Program-made: the position numbers and the translations under genes
Shown here: positions 59,422 through 64,000 of the stretch, one piece after another
Position numbering within the stretch: the stretch's first letter is position 1
How the letters are laid out: each line of letters opens with the position of its first letter
Notes under the pieces: model-generated
The model's database searches: none
Seen by the model: only the letters and a program-made list of their open reading frames with translations
What the model was told of the DNA's origin: nothing
NCBI GenBank assembly: GCA_016185425.1
Contig: JACPNQ010000035.1
Coordinates: 188,001-252,000, forward strand
From: Acidobacteriota bacterium
GTDB taxonomy: Bacteria; Acidobacteriota; Terriglobia; Bryobacterales; Bryobacteraceae
DNA length: 64,000 nt
Reading direction: 5' to 3'

Positions 59422-59428
59422 ATTGCAC

Positions 59429-60442
59429 TTACCGAATACGGTGGTCCGTGAACGTCAACAACGGGATCGGACCACTCTTCGGCATGTGGCACGACGCGCA
59501 GTTGGGCTCCCGTCCACAGCCGTTCTTTGGTCCCGGGGAATGGCAGATCAGACAGTTCTTGTCATAGCCCGGCCCAACCTTCGCATCCGTGTGCGGATCA
59601 TGGCAGGTGACGCAGGTTAGTGCGCCCTTGCTAGCTGTGTAGCACTTACTCGCCATCAGGCCCACAGGGGCGAAGCGGATGCTGCCGGGGTCCTCGATTT
59701 CAGGCTCGGGTGAAGCATACTCGCGATTAGGCGACCGGTGGCACTCCGCGCACAGCGCAATGTCCTTTGTCCGGCGGATCGTTGCCTGCGCCGGGTGATC
59801 CTGCCCCTCGCCGTGGCAACGCTGGCAATGCACGCCCGGTTCCGACACGTTCGTTGAATGACAGCCGAAACAACGTTCGGCGTTCGCCTCGCTTTGCACG
59901 ATCCCGAATGCCACATCGAACGACGGCGATGGCTGCGCCACGTGCCCTGGTGTCAGACTCAGGCGCCCGGCGCCGGGATACTGGCTGATCCGGTGTTCCA
60001 CCCACTTCCCGTCCTGCTTAAATACCGGCGTCCGCGCGAAATGCCCTGCGCCGAACAGCCACTGCATCACGGCCTCCCGCCTTACTCCATCGCGCGTGAT
60101 CGCGACCCGTTTATCGCTGTATGAGAAGACGGTTCCGCCCCGCTCGCGGAGCGTCTTCCCGGCAAAGCCGGTGCCATCGAACGGCTTCAGTGCGTTGGCG
60201 TGCCGCGACGCTTCCTGCACGCGCGCTTTCTCCGCATGGCACTGCGCACATGGGGCCGCTACTGCTGCGACGGTTCCGAGAACAAGTCCAACTGCTGCGA
60301 GCGCACCTTTTCGGCCAATTCTTTGACGCGCGCGAACACGCGTTGCGCATCCGCTTTGCGGCCCGTCTGCTGATAGATCCGGCCCAACAGATAGTACGCT
60401 TCGCGGAGATCGGGATCGGCCTTGACCGCACGTTCCAGACAT
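59429..60442 (-). CDS. Seven-heme cytochrome c without TPR domain; start uncertain
   Basis: 337 residues if the ATG at 60442 is used, but the first about 40 residues overlap the TPR gene by 184 bases and look non-natural. A good signal peptide (GRKGALAAVGLVLGTVAAVA) begins only at ATT 60319, with no ATG, GTG or TTG near. Heme sites: CAQCH, CFGCH, CQRCH, CAECH, CVTCH, CLICH and CASCH. The protein ends at LLTFTDHRIR, the same point at which the other cytochrome's heme part ends and its TPR part starts. Paralog of the 54551 gene. Confidence 0.85.
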   Translation of the reverse strand: MSGTCGQGRSRSPRSVLSVGPDLSADGPQSGCATRVRARQRIGRKGALAAVGLVLGTVAAVAAPCAQCHAEKARVQEASRHANALKPFDGTGFAGKTLRERGGTVFSYSDKRVAITRDGVRREAVMQWLFGAGHFARTPVFKQDGKWVEHRISQYPGAGRLSLTPGHVAQPSPSFDVAFGIVQSEANAERCFGCHSTNVSEPGVHCQRCHGEGQDHPAQATIRRTKDIALCAECHRSPNREYASPEPEIEDPGSIRFAPVGLMASKCYTASKGALTCVTCHDPHTDAKVGPGYDKNCLICHSPGPKNGCGREPNCASCHMPKSGPIPLLTFTDHRIR

Positions 60443-61356
60443 GGAATGGCTTCCGGCGCCTTGCGCCGTTGCCAGATCAGTTTAGCCAATTGATAGTTGG
60501 CCCGTGCGTGATTGGGCCTCTGCGCAAGTGCCCTGCGCAGCAGTTGTTCGGATTCCGTTGGGTCTCCGCCGGTGAGCGCCACCGCGGTGCCCAAGGTGAA
60601 CAGCGCCTCCGCGTTGGTCGGGAATCGTGCCAGCTCCGCGCGCCACTCCGCTACCGCATCGGACAACTTCCGCTGCCGCCAGAGCACCGCGCCGATATGC
60701 AGCCCGAGCGTCGGCAGGTTGGGATTCAACGCCCGCGCCTTTTGAAAAGCCGCCATCGCGTCGGCATCCTGGCCCTCGCCGAAGTAGGCTTGGCCGAGTG
60801 TCAACTGCAACTCCGGCGACGTGCCTTGTTCCAGGAGGGGCCCCAACAGTTTCTGGGCATCGGCGGCCCGGCCGGACTTCGTGTAGGCCGTCGCGAGCCC
60901 GATCAGGATCGTCGCGTCGCTGGCCGGCTGCAATGCCTCGAACGCTGTGGCCGCATCGCCGAACCGCTCCAATTCCAGCAGACACAGCGCCCGCAGTTGC
61001 ATCGCCTGGCGTTGACCCGGCTGCATTTTCAGGAAGGAATCGTACGCCGCCAACGCCTCCGCCCACTGCCGCGACTTGTAGTGCGCCAGTCCCAGGTTCA
61101 AGTAGATAGGCGTCAACGATGGGGCCGCCTTCAGCGCTCTCTGATAGGAGCGAATGGCGGCCGGATAGTCCTCGCGCCGCGCCTGCACCGCGCCAAGATT
61201 TGCCAGGGCCTGCGGATCGTTGGGATTCGTCTTCAGGTGCAGTTGGTATGCTTGCTCGGCCTCCGCCAACCGTCCCGCTCGCAGGTAGTCGTTGCCCTTT
61301 TCGAACGCTGTCTGCGCCGCGAGCGTCAACGCGCAAATCAAGACAAATCGCCTCAT
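60259..61356 (-). CDS. Secreted TPR protein
   Basis: 365 residues, signal peptide to about 15 (MRRFVLICALTLAAQTAFEK), then about nine TPR repeats to the end (for example AYQLHLKTNPNDPQALANLG, SYQRALKAAPSLTPIYLNLG, AFQKARALNPNLPTLGLHIG). Start ATG overlaps the RecQ stop as ATGA. Directly followed by the second 7-heme cytochrome, so it is the separate counterpart of the TPR part fused to the first cytochrome. Likely scaffolds the redox complex in the periplasm. Confidence 0.88.
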   Translation of the reverse strand: MRRFVLICALTLAAQTAFEKGNDYLRAGRLAEAEQAYQLHLKTNPNDPQALANLGAVQARREDYPAAIRSYQRALKAAPSLTPIYLNLGLAHYKSRQWAEALAAYDSFLKMQPGQRQAMQLRALCLLELERFGDAATAFEALQPASDATILIGLATAYTKSGRAADAQKLLGPLLEQGTSPELQLTLGQAYFGEGQDADAMAAFQKARALNPNLPTLGLHIGAVLWRQRKLSDAVAEWRAELARFPTNAEALFTLGTAVALTGGDPTESEQLLRRALAQRPNHARANYQLAKLIWQRRKAPEAIPCLERAVKADPDLREAYYLLGRIYQQTGRKADAQRVFARVKELAEKVRSQQLDLFSEPSQQ

Positions 61357-62846
61357 CGCCGCGTCTCAAGCGCCGTGAACAGCGCCTCCAAAATATCTTC
61401 GCCGTATTTGTGCGCCTTCTGCGGGCCGATGCCAGGTACCTGCAACAGGTCTTCCACTGTCGCCGGCTGGCGGAGCAGTAGCTCGGTCAGTGTGCGGTCA
61501 TGCAGAATGACATACGGCGCTACGCGCTTCCTCCGCGCGAAGTCTCTCCGCCACGCTTTCATCGATCCCAACTGCCCCTCGCTCACTTCGGCCTCGTAGA
61601 CCATCTTCCGCGCCGGCTTGCTATCGTCCTTCTGCATCCAGTCCGGCAGCCCCGCGCAGGCGTCGCAGTCGCCGCACTTGTCCCAGGCTTTCGGCGTCTC
61701 GCCGAAATACTCGCAGATCTGGCGCATGCGGCATTCATCCGTCTCTACCAGTTTCTTCACGGCGTGATAACGCTGCCAGGCCGTGTCCTTGTTCGCTTTG
61801 TCCTCAAGCTGATCGATGAAGTGCACCAGCACGCCGATGTCGCCGCGCGACCACAGTAGCAGGCAGTCCGCCGGCTGCCCGTCGCGGCCCGCACGGCCGG
61901 CCTCCTGGTAGTACTGCTCGGGACTCTTCGGTAGCGAAAGGTGAATGACGCAGCGCACATCGGGCTTGTTGATACCCAGCCCGAATGCCAGCGTGCCGAC
62001 CATCACGTCGACCTCGCCGTTCATCCACTGCTCCTGGTGCGCGCGCCGCGTTTCCGCCTCCATTTTGCCGTGGTACTGCCGCGCCGAAATGCCGTTGTCA
62101 TTCAACATCGCCGCTGTCTCTTCCACCGTCTTGATCGTTGAGCCGTATACGATGATGGACTCCCCGCGATGGTGCCGGATTGCCCGCAGCAGCAGCTTCT
62201 CTTTTTCCTTTTTCGCCGATTCGCGCACATAATAGCGGAGGTTGCGCCGCGCGAAGCTCGTGATGAAGGTTCGCGGCTCATGCAGCTTAAGCTGAGTGAG
62301 GATATCGTGGCGCACCTTGCGCGTTGCCGACGCAGTGAACGCCGCGATGGGTGCATTCGGAAAGCGATCGCGCAGCAACTGCAATTGCCGGTATTCGGGC
62401 CGGAACTCGTGCCCCCACTCCGAGATGCAATGCGCCTCGTCGACCGCGAAGAAGCCCGGGTTGCACTGCATCAGCCACTCCGTTGTGCTGGGGACCGCCA
62501 ACCGCTCCGGGGACAGATACAATAGCTTCAATTCGTTGCGGTAGAGTTTGCGGAAAACCTCTTTGCGCTCTTCCTGTTCCTGTGACGAGTTCAAGACCGC
62601 GGCCGGCACGCCAAGCTGCGCCAGTTGCGATGCCTGGTCCTGCATCAATGCGATCAGCGGCGAGACGACCACGCAGAGCCTTCCGCTTACGATCGCGGGG
62701 AGTTGGTAACACAGCGACTTCCCGCCGCCAGTCGGCATGACGACGGCCACATCGTGCCCGGCCAAAATACTCTCGACGATTTCCTGTTGCTTCGGCCGGA
62801 ACGCCTCGTAGCCCCAATACTCTCGCAGGGTGGCGTGAAGATCCAT
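61353..62846 (-). CDS. recQ: ATP-dependent DNA helicase, RecQ family
   Basis: 497 residues, shorter than E. coli RecQ (about 610). Motif 0 FRPKQQEIVESIL, Walker A MPTGGGKS, motif II DEAH (FAVDEAHCISEWGHEFRPEY), SAT in TASATRK, motifs IV-VI (VYGSTIKTVEETA, VGTLAFGLGINKPDVR, QEAGRAGRDGQ). Zn cysteines CRMRQICEYF and CGDCDAC. The RQC winged helix appears missing or reduced, with an HRDC domain at about 425-497 (VILHDRTLTELLLRQPATVE). Works in recombination and replication repair. It heads a unit with the TPR/cytochrome genes only by overlap; a functional link is not implied. Confidence 0.92.
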   Translation of the reverse strand: MDLHATLREYWGYEAFRPKQQEIVESILAGHDVAVVMPTGGGKSLCYQLPAIVSGRLCVVVSPLIALMQDQASQLAQLGVPAAVLNSSQEQEERKEVFRKLYRNELKLLYLSPERLAVPSTTEWLMQCNPGFFAVDEAHCISEWGHEFRPEYRQLQLLRDRFPNAPIAAFTASATRKVRHDILTQLKLHEPRTFITSFARRNLRYYVRESAKKEKEKLLLRAIRHHRGESIIVYGSTIKTVEETAAMLNDNGISARQYHGKMEAETRRAHQEQWMNGEVDVMVGTLAFGLGINKPDVRCVIHLSLPKSPEQYYQEAGRAGRDGQPADCLLLWSRGDIGVLVHFIDQLEDKANKDTAWQRYHAVKKLVETDECRMRQICEYFGETPKAWDKCGDCDACAGLPDWMQKDDSKPARKMVYEAEVSEGQLGSMKAWRRDFARRKRVAPYVILHDRTLTELLLRQPATVEDLLQVPGIGPQKAHKYGEDILEALFTALETRR

Positions 62847-62858
62847 CCGCAGCTTCTA

Positions 62859-63779
62859 TTATGGCCGCAGAACCGGCTTGGTGCCCGGAACAATCGTCGA
62901 TTGTTTGATCTTGTCGATCTCCCGCCGCGCGATCTGCGCCCACTGGGAAGCAGGGTCCAGTTTCAAGTAGGTCTGCCAGTGGCTCAGCGCCTTCATCATG
63001 TCGCCCTGACCCTGGTGGAGCAGCGCCAGGTTGTAGTGGGCGTCGGCATATTGCGGTTGCAGGCGGAGCGCGGCGTGGTAGTGAGCGTAGGCACGGTCGG
63101 AATCACCGCGCTCGTCGTAGAGGTTGCCGAGGTTGTAGTGCGCGAGCGCGTAGTTCGGGTCGGCGTCGATGGCGCCGCGGTAGTAGTGCTCGCTGCGCTT
63201 CCATTCGCGGAGGTGGAAGTAGATGGTGCCTAAATTGACCAGGGCTCCGGCCGCGGCGGGGTTTAACTCGACTGCCTTCAAGTAGGCTTCGATCGCCTCT
63301 TCCACAGGTGCATTGACCTGCTCCAACTCCAGGCCCTTCTGGAACCAGAAGTCCGCCTGCTCCCTGTTCTTCTGCGGCTCCGGCTTGGGGGCGAGAGTGC
63401 GGGTTTTAGCCAGGTTCGCCGTCTCGAAGTCGAACAGCAGTTGGCCGGTCACCGGTTCAATCCGCTGTCCGGAATACTGCACGCCGATTCGTTTGCCCTC
63501 CGTGAAGATTTTCACGTCGCCCGGCTGCTGGCCCAGGCGGTCCAGCAACGACCGGAAAGACTGGCGAATGCGGCGAACCGGTATTTTCTGCGCCCGCAAG
63601 GTGTTCAAGGTGCGCAGGGTCAACAGGTCGGAAAAGGCGTACTCGTCCGTTTCCGAAATGAGCCCCTGCTTTTCCCAGCTACGTAGCTGGCGCTCACCGA
63701 GGGACAGGACCCTGCAGATTTCCTTCCGGGTCCACGATTGCTGTGTGACCGGTGCCACGGAAAAAGGATACCACGCCAA
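62859..63779 (-). CDS. MerR-type HTH protein fused to TPR repeats
   Basis: 306 residues. N-terminal MerR-like winged helix at about 15-75 (WTRKEICRVLSLGERQLRSW, EKQGLISETDEYAFSDLLTL). A middle segment (VQYSGQRIEPVTGQLLFDFE) looks like a regulatory/ligand region. The C-terminal half is TPR: FWFQKGLELEQVNAPVEEAI, AYLKAVELNPAAAGALVNLG, YYRGAIDADPNYALAHYNLG, HYHAALRLQPQYADAHYNLA. A MerR DNA-binding domain with TPR instead of the usual dimerisation helix and effector domain is unusual. Its target genes are unknown. Confidence 0.85.
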   Translation of the reverse strand: MAWYPFSVAPVTQQSWTRKEICRVLSLGERQLRSWEKQGLISETDEYAFSDLLTLRTLNTLRAQKIPVRRIRQSFRSLLDRLGQQPGDVKIFTEGKRIGVQYSGQRIEPVTGQLLFDFETANLAKTRTLAPKPEPQKNREQADFWFQKGLELEQVNAPVEEAIEAYLKAVELNPAAAGALVNLGTIYFHLREWKRSEHYYRGAIDADPNYALAHYNLGNLYDERGDSDRAYAHYHAALRLQPQYADAHYNLALLHQGQGDMMKALSHWQTYLKLDPASQWAQIARREIDKIKQSTIVPGTKPVLRP

Positions 63780-63831
63780 ATTGTGGAGTACATGTGGAAA
63801 ACCGCTATTTGTTGTGGGTATGTTTTAGAAC

Positions 63832-64000
63832 TTACGCCCCAATGTACTTTGCGTAGAGGCTGCGCGCTACCCCGACATCGGTAGTGCCTTTGATGATTGC
63901 GCGTCCATCGGGGAAGATGGTCATCTCGAAAGGGGAGGGAAAGAATCGGAGAGCGAATTCGTTAGAGCGAACAGGAGCTAACTTAGCGAGCCGCTCCTCC
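63832..64000 (-). CDS. C-terminal part of a ThiF/MoeB-like adenylyltransferase (cut by window edge)
   Basis: An open frame runs in from the right edge to TAA at 63832. The last residues are TIFPDGRAIIKGTTDVGVAR and SLYAKYIGA. FPDGRAIVKGTxD...ARxLYARYxG is how many bacterial ThiF/MoeB/HesA-type E1-like enzymes end. These activate the C-terminus of ThiS/MoaD-like sulfur carriers. Only about 56 residues are visible, so the specific member cannot be given. Confidence 0.6.
   Translation of the reverse strand, partial: EERLAKLAPVRSNEFALRFFPSPFEMTIFPDGRAIIKGTTDVGVARSLYAKYIGA

Overview
The window looks like a piece of an Acidobacteriota chromosome, most likely from the Bryobacterales ('Candidatus Solibacter' relatives). 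The signs are a GC-rich sequence, three very large Oar-like TonB-dependent receptors with an N-terminal carboxypeptidase-regulatory-like domain, an ADOP-type ABC permease behind a PadR regulator, a DUF1501/DUF1800 pair, ASPIC/UnbV and multiheme doubled-CXXCH proteins with TPR repeats, an ECF sigma factor/PknB-TPR kinase pair, and a protein ending in a TIGR03437-like Solibacter paralog domain. I see no prophage, insertion sequence, CRISPR array or rRNA. One tRNA (Gly-GCC) is present. Genes are packed very tightly: many neighbours overlap by ATGA or TGATG, and no gene-free stretch exceeds 300 bases. Two genes are cut by the window edges.

Layout. 0-4.7 kb: a cut membrane protein, an AlkD-like DNA glycosylase, an ArsR/AHSA1 pair, a secreted HExxH protein, then an ECF sigma factor, membrane protein and alpha/beta hydrolase. 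4.7-9.3 kb: a five-gene signalling operon on the minus strand (OmpR-type regulator, CheY-like receiver, coiled-coil porin, cupredoxin, histidine kinase). 9.4-18.7 kb: carbon metabolism, with a GH2 glycosidase, sugar isomerase, a ThDP-dependent lyase with an ECHDC3-like crotonase, galE and a secreted amidohydrolase, followed by a CigR/RcnB-like repeat protein and a secreted jelly-roll protein. 18.7-23.3 kb: a large UvrD-like helicase with a histone-H1-like tail, a TIM-barrel protein and a pyruvyltransferase-like protein. 23.3-30.7 kb (minus): PAP2-type phosphatase, SPINDLY-type O-GlcNAc transferase, a 63-residue protein, kinase and sigma factor, and a GT61 glycosyltransferase. 30.7-33.8 kb: PadR plus ABC permease, with a triple-repeat control region. 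33.8-42.1 kb: CocE-like hydrolase, a DUF3395-repeat/crystallin protein, a membrane protein, a PQQ-type propeller, DUF1501 and DUF1800. 42.2-52.5 kb: tRNA-Gly, two TonB receptors, the TIGR03437-type protein and a Gly-rich secreted protein. 52.5-61.4 kb: a third TonB receptor flanked on both sides by 7-heme cytochrome/TPR genes and an UnbV protein. 61.4-64 kb: RecQ, a MerR-TPR fusion and the tail of a ThiF-like enzyme.

How it fits together: most of the window encodes cell-envelope functions of an oligotrophic heterotroph: uptake through large receptors, glycan breakdown and modification, secreted redox proteins, and local regulators (ArsR, PadR, two ECF sigma factors, a two-component system, a Ser/Thr kinase). 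The points most worth follow-up are the helicase with a lysine/alanine tail, the mutually exclusive hairpins ahead of padR, the DUF3395-crystallin protein, the fused versus split cytochrome/TPR genes around one receptor, and the sensor operon with its own porin and cupredoxin. Most convergent gene pairs abut or overlap, twice by sharing one CTAG as both stop codons.
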